64,000 bases of DNA. Origin: Linyphia triangularis. Lineage: Eukaryota > Arthropoda > Arachnida > Araneae > Linyphiidae. The stretch spans positions 32,212,459-32,276,458 of the forward strand of contig OZ021726.1 of NCBI GenBank assembly GCA_963978545.1. Direction: 5' to 3'. The translations under genes and the position numbers were made by a program. Numbering within the stretch: position 1 is the stretch's first letter; every line of letters starts with the position of its first letter. Below are positions 1-13,900 of this stretch, piece after piece. The notes beneath the pieces are model-generated. The model was not told where the DNA came from, did no database searches, and was given only the letters and a program-made list of their open reading frames with translations.

Positions 1-1243
1 ATATTCCTCTGCACTAACCAACCCATACGTTAAGAAAACGTTGCATCCGCTGCTGTCTGAAAATCAATTAAATTACTGTTTCATATTCCACATACCAGCC
101 TCTCGAAAGTTCATTAGTTATGCGATGTCGACTTAGAATTGCTTTATACTATATAATTAGAACTTGACTCACATTCAGTTAATTAAAAATAATGTCTCAT
201 CAAAGCAAGGTCTTCACATAGAAAACAGATATTAATTTGCTTTCAATGGAAAAGTCAGTTGCGTCCGTTTTATGGAGTACTGTTTCTTTGCTTTCTTACG
301 TTATTATAGTGTTCGTTATTAGTTCTTCTTTTTCTGAGAAAAAGTTCAATTGAGAATTTCCTAAAATAGTATCATGAGTTGGAGAAGGGCAGACGATTTC
401 TAAAATTAAAGAATTAATCTGGATATTATTTTGTTTCCAGTTAGGGAAAGATTGTAATAACTTTTTGTAATTTTCTATTGACATTTTATTTTTCGATCTT
501 TGGACTTATATTTTGTTTTATAAATTATTTTTCTTGTGATAGTGGTGGCTTGATTGCGGGATTTAAATTTGACAAAACCAGATTATGGGTAGAAGAAAAC
601 AATTTAAAATTCCAATTTTTTTTTTTTTTTTTTTTTTTTTTCTAAGTATAACTTTAATATTTGTAGTAGCGATACATGTATGTATCTTACCTTGTAATTT
701 ATTTTTTTTGTTTGGGAAAACTTTTTTTGAAACCTAAGTTTTGATTTTTGTTAAAGGAAGTGTTAATTTTTTTTTTGGTCCATATTCAAAATGAGCTACG
801 TCTAAATTGATAATCTATATATGCAATATCAAATGAATTAAAGTCTGTTGAAATAAGTGAAAATTACAGTTTCGTTTTTATGAATTATTTGTTTGTTTCG
901 TGTCGATAAATATGACCTTATTGCAAATAGCTTTTGGTTAGAAATGGTTTATTTCATTTTTGTATATTTGATTATTTAAAGAAATAAATTTTTAAATTTA
1001 TAAAATATTTTTTACTCTTACAACATATTTAATATTTCCTACATTTTCCTATCTAAATAACACTTGCACACTTGATATTTTCAGTCTTTTTCGTATGTTA
1101 TACAATTTGCAGCTTTACAGTCTTTTCAGAGTGCGCCTTAGGTTACCACATAATAGTAAGAATAAATGTATATCTTAGTCTTTACAGTTGAAAGCAGCTT
1201 AGTGTAACCGATATGAAGGATACATTTTTTTCTCTTTAAAAAA

Positions 1244-1246
<3 letters not shown>

Positions 1247-1309
<63 letters not shown>
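1247..1309. repeat. (TA)n microsatellite
   Basis: About 30 uninterrupted TA dinucleotides followed by CACACA. Confidence 0.95.
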
Positions 1310-1314
<5 letters not shown>

Positions 1315-1710
1315 ATAGTTTTAAAATTATCTTTTATAGATCAGATGATTATATGTTGTACTTTCTACTTTCGCTTGGTAAGATATTTTTTTAAGTTTGT
1401 ACTGTGAGGATTCTATATTCCAAAGATATAACTATTTTTCCCTATATGGCTGTATACTTTACATTATATATATTGTTGCATATATATATATTTTTTTTAA
1501 TCGCTAACGGTCGTCAAATTTTTGATTATCAAAAGTTGTTCTATTGTTACTAAATTATTTTTATTGCATAAATTAAATTGCACAAATTAGGTTGTCTTGT
1601 ATATTTTGTGTTGTTTTTATTGGTTTTAAAACAAATGTATCATCTCAAGATTAAGAGAAAAATGTTTATTTAGGCAGAGCGCATGACATTGTCGCTTTTT
1701 AGTGTAGGTA

Positions 1711-2325
1711 GATGGGAAAGTTACTTTAGGTAGATGAATTTGAAAAATATCTGAGTATTTGTATTGAGATAGGCATTGGTTAGTTAGTAAAAGATTATAG
1801 TAATTAATATGTGTTGATGTTTTCTTTATAATCGCTTGAAATTACGCATACTTTTAAAGGTTAAAGTGTTACAATTTTAAATCTAATGTTAGACGAGGCG
1901 CATATTATGATGATTTGAGGAGAAGGGCGGATTTTTGAGAACAATGCAATCTAATTGATAAATTTTTAATATCCACTTACTGTTAATTTGCATTGAGAAA
2001 TGCATTGGTAGTTAGTAAAAGATAATAGTAATTAAAATGTGTTGAAGTTTGCTTAGGTTAAGGAAAATAACTTAGGAAAGTTATTTTAGGTAGATGGATA
2101 GCTTTAGCAGAATTTGAAAAATATTTGAGTATTTGTATTGAGATATGCATTGTTAGTTAGTAAAAGATTATAGGAATTAAAATGTGTTGAAGTTTGCTTT
2201 ATAATCGCTTGAAATTACGCATAATTTAAAGGACAAAGTATTACAACTTTAAATCCAATGATAGAGAACAATGCTATGCAATGTAATTGATAATTTTTAA
2301 TATCCACTTACTACTAATTGGTGAT
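1711..2325 (+). repeat. Diverged tandem duplication, unit ~350-365 bp
   Basis: The blocks TTAGGTAGATG, GAGTATTTGTATTGAGATA, GTTAGTTAGTAAAAGATTA and ATAATCGCTTGAAATTACGC occur twice in order, about 350-365 bp apart. A partial third copy of GTAGTTAGTAAAAGATAATA is near 2009. Confidence 0.8.
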
Positions 2326-2676
2326 TTTCGAATTATGTATCTTTTTCTAAATAAATATTTAGAGAAGATCGGAATTTGAGGTGGTAAGAGCAAACCTGAA
2401 AATGACATAAAATAAGTTAAAATCTGCCTCAATAGTCACTTGATTTCAAATAAAATATTCATGAGACAGTAAACCGAAAGGAAGAAATGTAATTAGCAAT
2501 TATTTCAGGTTTTGTTACATTGTACAGGTTTATATATTTCCTACAAAATTTTACGTTCCCTGGTTTTTACATTTTATATGTATAGTTAGTTTCTTGCCAT
2601 TTTAGTAAAAAGATTTGTTTGTAAATGAACAGTAAATCGATGTTTTCTTAACGAATTGGTGTTTTTTTTATTGCAG

Positions 2677-2778
2677 ATCAAGAGGTACGAAAAGTTAGAG
2701 ACGGTAGAAGATCGGAGGACAGCTGCCCGGGACATCTACGACAATTTCATTATGAAAGAGTTACTCTCCCACACTCAC
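2677..2778 (+). CDS. Gprk1: GRK exon e1 (RGS-homology domain)
   Basis: 102 bp, phase 0 to 0, 34 codons. It reads [20 protein letters not shown] and ends in MKELLSHTH, matching the helix that precedes the second half of the GRK2 RGS-homology domain. Acceptor TTGCAG, donor GTGAGT. It is the first exon in the window. Confidence 0.93.
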
Positions 2779-5700
2779 GTGAGTTCAAGGATTTGAGTTG
2801 ATTACCGTTAAGTTCATTAAAAGAGATTCGTTGAAACGATATTTTCTCTCTTAACTTGTTAATTTAGATTATAAAACGTTTTTATCGAATTCTGAATACA
2901 TATTAATTAAATGGTAAGTTTTTTTTTTTTTCACTAATCCCCTTTTCATAAAGACACAAAAATGCCTCTTTTAGTTATTTGTGATTGCTGAAACGTTCGA
3001 TTCTTCTTATTCCAATTTAACTTAAAGTTACTGTATTTCCTTGCATTGTTTTATGAGTAACAAATTTGTATAATGATTTTCAAAAGTATTGTTAGTATCT
3101 TCGAAAGCAAAGAGAATACCGTTTTTTTTTTGTTTTTTTTTTTAAATTTTTTTTATATAATGGGTGGTAAAAGTGGTACCACTACCATAGAAGTGTGTTA
3201 CTATAGTTTGTATGTTAATAATGGACACTAACATAGGATCGATATAGGATTATATAAAATTTATTGTACAAATTGACTGGATGTGGATTTTTGTTTGTTG
3301 TTATTAATGGTACAAAATTATCAAACTTTACGGTAAAGTTATTTAATATGCAAAAATTGTAATTGAATGATTTTTAAAATTTTTTTTGTTATCAAACAGA
3401 AGTTTTAGTTCTGATTATAGGTAACAAGGTGAACGAAATTGTCAATGACTACAATAAGAAAACATTTGTATATACTCATTTGACTGAGAAAATACCTCTT
3501 GAGCTGGGGATCATTCGACAGTTTCCTCCTATTTCTAAAAAAATTTGCCTTTATCCTCAGGCCTTTTCCAATTTTTCAACGATTTCAACTCGCTGATTTC
3601 GTTCGCTACTCTTCAAAGCTCTTAATAACTTCTGTGTAATGTTCACTTTTCTGTAGTTCACACAAATGCACTAATCTGTTTGGTTATTAGTTTAGGCTTA
3701 TTTTGAAGTTGTTTATAAGGTCTTTGAAACGGCACTTTCAAATAACTATCGATGATATATTTATAAACAATTAATATTTAATAGGTATGATTCAATAGCT
3801 AATTTTTTCTCATAAGTACATATTTTTTTATCAAGAGTTTTTCTAACGGCTAATAATAAGTTTTTCTTCAGAGAAATTGAAACAAAAATCAATCACCCCT
3901 TCCAATTTGTCCCAAAAGGTAGAGGCACCAATAATAAATACATGACTTGACAACAGAAGGTTCTGCTTGTCGAATTGAATCAAGACTGTTCGGAAATAGC
4001 TCTTAGAATAGCTTCCAGAAACTTCGATTATTTTTACTAAGATTCGAACAAAGAAACCTTTGTATGCGGAAAGTAGCTTCCGATTTCCTTCCCCCCCCCC
4101 CCCCATAAAATTGACCATCTCCGTATTGGGCGCATAGATGACTCATCTTCATTCTTTTTGCAGGATATTGTCTTTTTATAGAAAGAAGTTTCCGACTATT
4201 GTACTGCTTAGAAAATATTAACAAGTTGAAATTTGGTTATGAGATTCATAGAAATCAAAACCTTATGAGTTCGTGTACCTCCTGCCTTTCATTTAACGGA
4301 TATATAAATTCATTTTCGTGCTTTTATTTCATATGTCGATTCTGTTTTGAAAAAAAAAAAAAAATTTGACGTAACGGTTAATGAAGTGGGTGCATGCAGT
4401 TTTGTGGTTAGAACATTTAATTTGACTGATATAAAATTCAAGGATATCTTTGTAAATTCGAAAGATTTTGTGGCTGCAATGCACTTTTTTATAAACTTTC
4501 TTTCAGTTACTGAGCAAGATGGTTGATATACAGTTTATTAGAAGTTTATATGGCGCATTTTATTATATATTCTTCTTTATGGCAAACAAGTGTATTTCGT
4601 CTCAAACAGTGCGTTATCTGATGTGGAAAAGGCATGTTTTTTGTGGTGCTTGTTTCAAATTGAAATTATGGTTAATAAGTGAATGATTTTTAAACTGAAA
4701 CATTTTTGTAAAAATTCGTGGGACATTGTTTCACGTTTTCTTTGTTTATAGATTCGTGCAATTTTTTTTTTTTTTGGAATATAAAACATTAGTTATATGC
4801 CAATTATACTAAAATAATGTGTTTGAATGAATAATCTTTTGTAGTCACATATTTTCGAGGAACTTTTTGAAAAGTTAATAAATGGTAATATTCGAAGAAT
4901 AAAAACTTATTTTTTAACTTGTTTGCGTTTGTACTAGTCCATTTATATCTCTAATCTCTATGTAATAAAAAGCAAGTTTCATAGTTTATTCTTTCCAATA
5001 AAAATTATAGTTTTTTTCGTACTGCGGTTTTGTCTTTTTCTCAAGTTTATAAAATTTTATCCCTTTCTATCGATCTATAAGTTTCCTGCCCAACAAGATT
5101 TTACATGCAGCCACGGCCTTTTATTTTCCTAAGCCATATAATCCAAACAAGTAATTTGGTCTAAAATTAAAAATCCCAATTGATTGAAAAGTAGAAATGT
5201 TTGTGGTTTGTTTTGCAGCTAAGCACGGGGAAAAAAAAAAAAGAGTTGGCGGAACTAGATTCCTTACAGAACAGGATCACGTCAAGTAAAACAATGTGTT
5301 CTCAACCGCGAAGTGACACCCACGATCTTAGTGTGTGGTCCTTCACAAAGTTTTATCACCCCAGCATGTGTTTTGCTCCCCTCCCGCTACATAACTTATA
5401 TTTTATTTATTTTCTTCACAAGAGCTGTCGTTCCTTTTGGAAATATATTCTCTTATTTGAAGTTTTATTCCCAACACAAATAGCAACGTATCAATAGGCC
5501 GATTTCATTCACCAGGATCTCTGTTTTGAAGCAGTAACTACCATTTTGGTCGTTCCGTATAACACAACTTTTTTTTTTATAATGAATGAATTTTCGAATC
5601 TTTTGTTCAATTGAGGCTAAAAATCTCCTGGTGTAAAAAAGGAAATTTAAACGTTCTTTGACTTTCAACAAAAACACTTTTAGCCCCTCCCTGCTTTCAT

Positions 5701-8700
5701 TTTGCCACTTCTTTTTACCATCGCGACAGTTTTATTCCATCGATTATTCCACTCTTTCAGTGGATGCCAAAGTGAATGCACTTTAAGAATCAATTTTCTT
5801 GAAAAGGTAAAATCCAGCCCTTTTTGAGTTTTGGAATCCCCCCCCCCCCCTCTTAATACGCTCGATTTCCGAGGAGTGAAAAGAACTTGCCTCTGAGTTT
5901 ATGCTTGAGCCATTTTGGACATTTACCGCCGACGTGCGAAGGCTCATTAGTACTTAAAAGAATCTCCACTGGATTTGTAAAAAATAAAGTGGAGCACTGG
6001 CGTGGGAATTTTTGTTTTGTTTCATATCCGATACTTGAACGATTCATTCGTTCCTTTTACGATGTTGGTTTTATTTTTGGATAATGTGAACGCATGAGAA
6101 GGTTACACTACCGATGGTGTTAGTTAAAGTTACGTTTTATAGACTTTCCTACAATTAAAATAAAAGCTCCAGTGTTCGGCTATGTTCCAGTAATTAGCAC
6201 CCGTGATTAAATTAGAAAAAAAAGAAAAAAAAAAAGACAGTGTTTGCAGTTCAAATATATGCGTCAGAATAGAATAAATCTTTCAATACTTATGTTTTTA
6301 TCTACGATCACCTGCGTGTTTTGATAAGTAAAGAATAAGGCTTAAAATGTATAAAATTTCAACCGACTTCGTTTTTTATATATATATATATATGTATTTT
6401 TTTTTTTTAATCTAAATTATTGAGGGTGAATTTTTTGAGCTAGGCATTTTCTAATTACTGTGTCAATTGTCTTACTTTAAATAGAGAGTTTTATTATTGT
6501 GTTGAAAATTAAATTCTTGACAGTTGAAAAATTAAATAAATTGAATTCTTGTCAAAAAAGATTCTTGACAGTTGAAAATTAAATAAATTGGGTAGAGAGA
6601 AGGATGGGGGGGGGGGGTGCTGTTACAGTCACTAATAGACCACTTTTTACACGTTACTATTGTCGTTTTGCATGACTATAACACACTTCCAGTCGAGCTG
6701 AAAATTGGTAGAAGATTCTATGTCAATGCATTCTATCAAGTGAGAGAGGGGGAGCTGTCACAAAATTACCGCTTTTTCACACGCTTCTATTGGGGTTTCT
6801 TATTACTGATTAACATCCTTCCCGTTACCCAATCGAGCTGACACTTTGAAACTTGGCAGGTACATTCGATGTCGATGACAATGTTTCCTGTCAATACCGC
6901 TTTTACTCACGGTTTCTATTTTTTTACATTAGACTTATCACATCCAGATACCAAGCTTAATTTAAGGATGTTCAATTTGGCGGTATTTAAAGACTGAAAC
7001 ATTCCCTTATCAAAGGAAGGATTCAGTCTTTAATATCGGGGTTATATACATTTTATAAAGGGTTGACAAAGCAGAATCTTACGAGAACTAATTAACCCAC
7101 TTGTCTCACAATCGATCTGAATCTTGCCAGAGAGACTCGTTATGGAGGAGAATGTATTCAATCAAGTTTTTGATACAAAAAAAAAAAAAAAAAGTTAGTA
7201 AAAAGTTCGGAATTTTTCTTTTTTTTCGAAGCTGACCGTATAGCTGACTTTACTATACTGCACCGTAACATCATAATAGTAAGACTACCGAGAGCAGAGT
7301 GCCAGGAAATAATGCTTTTCGTGTGGGATTCAAAGGGCGAAACTGGGTTTCATTAGTTCTTCGAATAGGTGAAAACCAGGTCAACCAAAGTGAGGCTATC
7401 ACAGTTGTCGCCGTATCTACTTACTTTGAAAGCAGATACTGCATATCAACAGGCGGCCCGCTCTGTCCGAAGACCTCTCGTATGCTAGGAGGATGGATGA
7501 GCAGTAGGTTTTGGATGGGAAAGAGGGGAGCAGTTAGCGTTTGGTTGGAAATGGAATAGCGGCTATTAAGTTGCTTACGATGTTACCGGAGCGGGATTTG
7601 GTAGGGAGGATTAAATGACGCGAAGTAAAAAGTCATTAAGGCCTGTTTTTATATTTAATAAATATGAAATGAACAGCATTTTATAAAATTTCGGGGATCT
7701 GGTAACGTCGGGTTATACAGGGTGACCTCTAATATCCTTTTAAGCCCTTTAAATTTGAAACGACATCTCGTATAGCTAGGGAAGTAACCTATACCTATAG
7801 AAAAGTGACTATGCTAAGTATTTTGATACGATTTCTTAGTTTTTTTTATGGACGATTTATAGATGCGACGATTTATGGAAGTTACAGAAAATAACTTAAA
7901 AACTAAAGGATAAAAAAACTAAAACGACTAATTAAAACGTCTTCACAATAATATGGCCAAACACAGGAACAAGTTTCATAAGGTTATCTGTAAAATTGGC
8001 TGAGATATTCGTAGTTGAAAATATGGAATATTCGCGACTTCGTCCTAAGATTGAGAAACGTTTTCTTTGGTGTTATCATACAGCTTCCGTAAATCGCCTG
8101 TAGAAGCGCTGTAAGCTGTCTCAAAATATTGAACATAGTCACTTTAAGATATTTGGAATTCACCCTGTGTATGTTAGTGACATAAATTATTTATATGCCA
8201 ACTTTTCCAAATATTAAATTGTGTGAATTATTTAAGCATTTCTCTTCATTTGACTTCCTTAAAAATAAATGAAGTCAATTTAAAACGAACTTTTCGATTC
8301 AAATCGCTTCATCAGTTAAGCCTCTTTAAGAAGTAATGGGATTTACCTTTTCCTAGTCGAAATTCTTGTGTCTAGAGTATTTTTTCATAAGTCGGTTTAT
8401 TGGTGCTTGGAGTAAAATTTTTTATTTTTTATTGTGTTTCTTTTTGCCAGTTTATATATTTTGTGTGTGTTAATCTGGAACTTCAAACATTTCCTGGCAG
8501 ATTTGTATCGATGAGTTTTTTGTTTCTATTTTCCCTCTTTTCACATTTTTATACAATCACACTGAGTATTGATTTAATTTTGAAGTAGAAAATCCATTAA
8601 AAGGATTTATTTGTGTATTAAAATTTGCGCTTATAACATCTCCAAAACTGTTAAAAGATATTTTAAAAGAGTTTTATTTATGTTCTGTGTTGGATTTTCA

Positions 8701-10925
8701 GAGGCTCTCTACATTTTGATCTTGTCCCACCCGTCCTTTTTGTTCTTCATTGTAAAATCGCGCCCTTTTAAACATACATATTAATTAAAAATTCAATAAT
8801 ATCTCTTAAAACCTTTTTAGCTGTATGTTCATATTAAGAATTATTTAACTTGCTTTTTTCTTTGAAAACATTCATTAACTTGCTTTTTTCTTTGAAAACA
8901 TTCATTAATAGAAATGCACCATTGCACCACTCCTGCCATATTCGTTTATTGTATTCATCAGCTGTACTATTAATATTTAAATTGTGGTATTCTTTTCTCT
9001 TGTTAAGGTTGTTTCAGTTTTTGCAAGACGTTCTGAAACTTCGCAAGTGAAAGTTCAGGTTTCATTTAAACGCTAGATAACTTTCTGTTTTATAATTATT
9101 TTACACATTTAGTTTTGTTCTATTGTACACGTGCTGATTCGATTGAAACTATTTTGAATTTTTAAATTGATTGAAGATTCGCGTTATTATGCCTATTAAA
9201 AGAAGTCCTGATCATGAGCGCCTACAGTATTCTTTGCAATGGGGAGCAAGACCTTTAATAAGGAATTTTAATAAATGAGAATTGAATTTTCTAATGCAAT
9301 GTAAATTCGCAGTCATGCTCTAAAATCATGCCCTAATGAATTCAAGGAGTAATTTGTCACCTACTCTCAGAAAATGATTTTTTGTGAGTGAATTTTACCA
9401 ATTTTCCCCACTTTTTAACAATTTTTAAAAGCCAGGTGTAACTATTTTCTTGTACCTCTGGCGAAGCTCATGGTCTTGATGCTATATTTGAAGCAATTTT
9501 ACACCATTTTTACACCATACATTTCAAGATGGTTTGATATGGTGGTATGGATGTTTTTCCTTTATTTCGGGACCCGTTTCCACTTTACATGGTAGTTTTC
9601 ATTTTTTTTAAATTATTTATTTGCTCAAAATGTATGTGGGATTTAATCTACATACATGTTCATTGCCTTTTCTTGTTTTCTCTTCTGTTCATCGATTTTG
9701 GTTTTGAGCTTTGTTTGATTCAATATTGGGCTATTTTTTTTCCTTCTTTCTTGTTGGTCAGTAAGTATAGAACCGCTAGGAGTCGGTACCTGTGTAATAA
9801 TAATTATTAGAGGATTGGTTTTCTTCTCTATAATGTCTATGTTTGAGAGATCGAAACTTTTGAATACATAGGCAAATTTATCAATTTCAAAAGCTGCATT
9901 GATTTTTTATTGTGTAGACTGATACATAATTCAAATTGCCGCTTTATCTGTTTACATCAGCTATGAAAACTGACGTTTTTATGACTCCTTGCCTTCTCTG
10001 AATTTATAAACCCATGGGGGTAACGCGAGAGCTGGGCCACTAATTATTCGATTGGAAGCTTGATGCAGCTATATCTTAATAAAATCTACTATTTGGCCTC
10101 GTTGGTGTACTGTATGCGTACGTATGTACTGTACTGTATGTTTGCTAGGTATCAGTTTAAAGCCTTTCGACAATACTATCTGACGTAGTAAAAATATATT
10201 TAAAAAAATATATTTACTCAAAATTATTACAGTCTTACACAGCCATATGATTATTTTGAACGAAATTCCTATTAATCTTTCAAAGATAGATTATTATTAT
10301 TTTTTATTTGAAGGTGCTAAAAGGGCTGAAAATACTGATGTAGTGTATAACCTTTTCTATATTACAATCTCCCTCGATATTGATTGCCTTCATTTATTAA
10401 AACTAGAAATGGTCTTATTTTAAATTGTCCTATTTGTGCATTCACACTGCGTACTAAGATTTAGCAAGTTACAAAACTAAGAAAATTATCAAGAAAAACG
10501 TTGTCAACTTAATTCTATTTATCTGCATTATCCTCTGAGATACGATTACATATGGGCAGTGATCTTTGCAACCATGTCTAATATACAGATTTAGCGCTTA
10601 TACCTAAATTAAAATAATTGTTATAATATGCAACACCGTATTTAACAGGACGTCTTCACGTACTTAAAAAAGGCTATGCTCAAACTCTTTTGAGCTCGGC
10701 TGGCTTTTTTTCCGTTGTGGCCCTTTTCTACATGGTCAAAATTAAGTACACACTTTAGATACTACTTTGAAATTTCTGTGTCGAATTCACTCATCAATTG
10801 TGTTCATCATTGTGTCATCAATTTTATTTTGATGACTATGCTCTCGATAAATTGACATCGCAACGCACAATCGTTTTGAGATTGTAAATGTCTAGGATTT
10901 CAAAGCATAGCTCACTAAACAAGCG

Positions 10926-10973
<48 letters not shown>

Positions 10974-13900
10974 ACTATTGTGGAACAAAACTTAAATTTT
11001 TTTGATAAACAATTAAAGCGGCGGTTCTTATCACCAGAGACAATATATTTGATGCGTTGGAAACAAATTTCGCATAAAAATTCTAGCATCTAAATTGCTT
11101 ATTGGCTATGTTAACTGCTAAAAATATACTTACTTGACCAGTTGTTTTTTAATAATATTGAATTCTATACTGATTTTAAACTTTTCTTTTAGGATTATTC
11201 CAAAGAATCTGTTAGTTATGTACAAAAGTATTTGATGAAAAATGAAGTTCCAGTCAATTTATTTCAGGTAATTGTCCAAATTTTAGTTCTATGAATTTTG
11301 TAGCATTTTTAATACCATTTTTAGATCATTACTCATGTATTCTTTCTAAATTTTCAGCCATATATAGAAGAAATATTTAGTTTATTACGAGGTGACATAT
11401 TTAGTAAGTTTATTGAAAGGTTAGTACCAGATTTTTATGTTCAAAAATGTGTGTTTGTTTAATTTTCACTTGTATAATGATCTAGGTATTTTTTTTAATG
11501 AAATTAGTTCTTGATTTTTAAAATACTAATTTAAGTACTTAAAACTTCTAAGTACATTTATGAAACACTGGTTCTATATTTTTTCATTACTTATTTTTTT
11601 TAGTGAAAAATACACAAGGTTTTGCCAATGGAAAAACTTAGAGCTTAACATACAAGTAAGAATGGGATAGTTTTTCCTATTTTATCAATATATGTTATCT
11701 TTCTTGCTTTATAAAACATATTTTCAGTTGTATATTTGTTAAAATTTCGTGTCGCTAATTTCAGTTAACAATGAATGACTTCAGTGTTCATCGAATCATT
11801 GGACGAGGAGGATTTGGTGAAGTATATGGTTGTCGGAAGGCAGATACTGGAAAAATGTAAGAACCCAAATCTACTAAAAATAGAAAAAAAGAAAGAAATT
11901 TGTTTTTAAGATGTGTGGTAAAATAATCCCTCTTTGGACTATAAAAATTCCTTTTTCCCCTGAAATATTTTCTTGACTTAATTTGAGTTAGAGTTTGGAC
12001 TGCTCACAATAAACTAAATGTCATGATATAGCCCAGTCATTCTAGGCAAAAAATCGGTCAAACCTTGCATAAATTCCCATTGAGCTGAAATTTTGCAGAG
12101 TGGCTCTATTTGATGCCCTGGGCAACCCACAAAAAGTCCCCTACTCTCCCCCTTCGGCTTCCTGGTTTTTTAGGTGCTGGAATGCTGGGGCGCTGGAGAA
12201 ATGCTGGAGCAGCTGTTACTGACAAACGGCTGGTCGCATTGAGCTCAAATAGAGCTCAAATGAAAGGTAAATAAATGGGCTTTAATATAAATATAAATTT
12301 GATATCATTCATTAACTTACAAATTGATAAAAGCCTGTCAAAGTCGAAAAACCATGTATTTTTCTATTATTTTTGGATTTGAGTGCTTCTATTATTACTA
12401 AATGATTTAAACATTTGGCATAAACTATTCAACTCTTTTTCAGCTTTCTAGAAATATATAAATATTGCTTGTGTGATAAATAGTTGCAGGTATGCAAGGG
12501 TTTCAGTGACGCAATAGAAGTTTTCTCCTTTTCATTTGACTATCAAGTGTTTGAGACTAAATGAGACTATTCCCATTTGGAATTGAAGGGTCATTACACC
12601 AATTTAGCCTCAAAAGTTGGCTCCCATCTTTCTCAAAAACATGCGGAATTAAAAAACATGCGGAATCTGAAAGAACTCGAGGATGCCTTTGACCGGAAAT
12701 GGGGGAAACAGGACTGTTATAGGAAGTTTCACAATTGTCCGGGATTTTTTAAAACGCTGATATTGCTGTTCGTTGTGACAATGTTTTGATTGCTTGTTGA
12801 AAAATATCACTCTTTTTCTTTTCATTGGGTTTTTCTGCTGCTAGTTAAAATATAACTTAAGATTACACCCTGTTTAAAGACTGTTGCACAAAGGCAATAA
12901 TGTACTGAGAAAATTGCATAATCTGCAGATTCCCATTGAAAGTGACTATTGGAGAAAAGCTGCAGAAACTCTTTAAACTACAAGCTTACAATAAAATGAT
13001 AATTTAAAGGAAATTTTCAAAAGTGGTCTCATTGTTCATGTCGCTTATAGAAAAAGTTATATTTGCCCCTCTAGTATTCGAAAAGCTTTAAAAAATACAG
13101 TGTCAATGTCTGATAGATAGTGATAGCATTATTTTGCTACCCCCATCTTGTGTTCATCACGTAAATATTTTGAGGTTAAGGTGGTCCTACAACTAATGAG
13201 CAAGAACAAATTCGAAGAGCACGAAAACGAAATGCACAAGAGCACGAATTTTGCGAACATAATAGTATATGACACAAATAATTACATGCAAACATGAAGA
13301 TTTTCTGTCAAATAGTGGCAATTAAACCATGCTCATACAACAACTACAAATTCGTCTTGAAAAGGGAGGAGTGGATGTGAAAGAAGCTGTAGGAGATGCT
13401 GATGCCTTAATTGTTGCCACTACTTTGGAAAAATCTAAATCTAAATGAAAGGTGACAGTTCTTGTTACAGATAGTGATAGAACTATAGTGATAGAACTAT
13501 AGTGATAGATAGAAACTAGTGATAAACAATGCTAGTAGCTAGAACTCCAAATAAAGCAAACGTTATGCTTCTTGTATCGAACGTCGGATCAAAAATTGCA
13601 AAATTGTACTATATTGTAGGTATACACAGAAAGATTTTTAGGGATATGAAGAACCATATACTTTTCATCCATTTTATGACTGGATGCGATACAACATCTG
13701 CACTGTAAAATAAAAGAAAGGGGTATCCTATCTGAACATTTTCAAATAAAGAAAATGTTGGAAATTTTTAATTTGGTTGAAACAGATTGTGATAAAAAAG
13801 CAGAAGCAGGAGAAAAGTTCATGATAACACTTCACAAAAGCCAAAATTGGGTAACACTAAACGAATTATACAGGTATACATGTACAGCAGAGGTATAGCC

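Larger units (their letters stand above)
1..2676. other. Upstream intron of the GRK gene: AT-rich, no exon found
   Basis: This stretch ends in a polypyrimidine tract and TTGCAG acceptor directly before the first recognised exon, so at least its 3' part is intron. I looked for the preceding RGS exon (the segment containing a YLLFRDFC-type motif in relatives) and did not find it. The stretch holds a poly-T run near 617-641, a (TA)n microsatellite near 1247-1309 and a diverged tandem duplication at 1711-2325. Confidence 0.6.
2779..11192 (+). other. GRK intron 1 in window (8.4 kb)
   Basis: No coding exon recognised. Contents: poly-C tracts near 4091 and 5838 and a poly-G tract near 6606; one array of the periodic dispersed repeat at about 6605-7200; a TIR element at 7717-8168; a 30-bp perfect tandem duplication at 8845-8904; and a poly-A run near 10928-10970. 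Short open frames in this stretch have no family resemblance that I recognise. Confidence 0.8.

Noticed and set aside
5201..5497. Possible alternative exon after a TTTTGCAG acceptor-like site
   Set aside because: The kinase reads continuously from exon e1 to e2 without it and the translation shows no conserved block.
7299..7559. 86-codon open frame in the first GRK intron
   Set aside because: No recognisable motif; no splice context linking it to the kinase.
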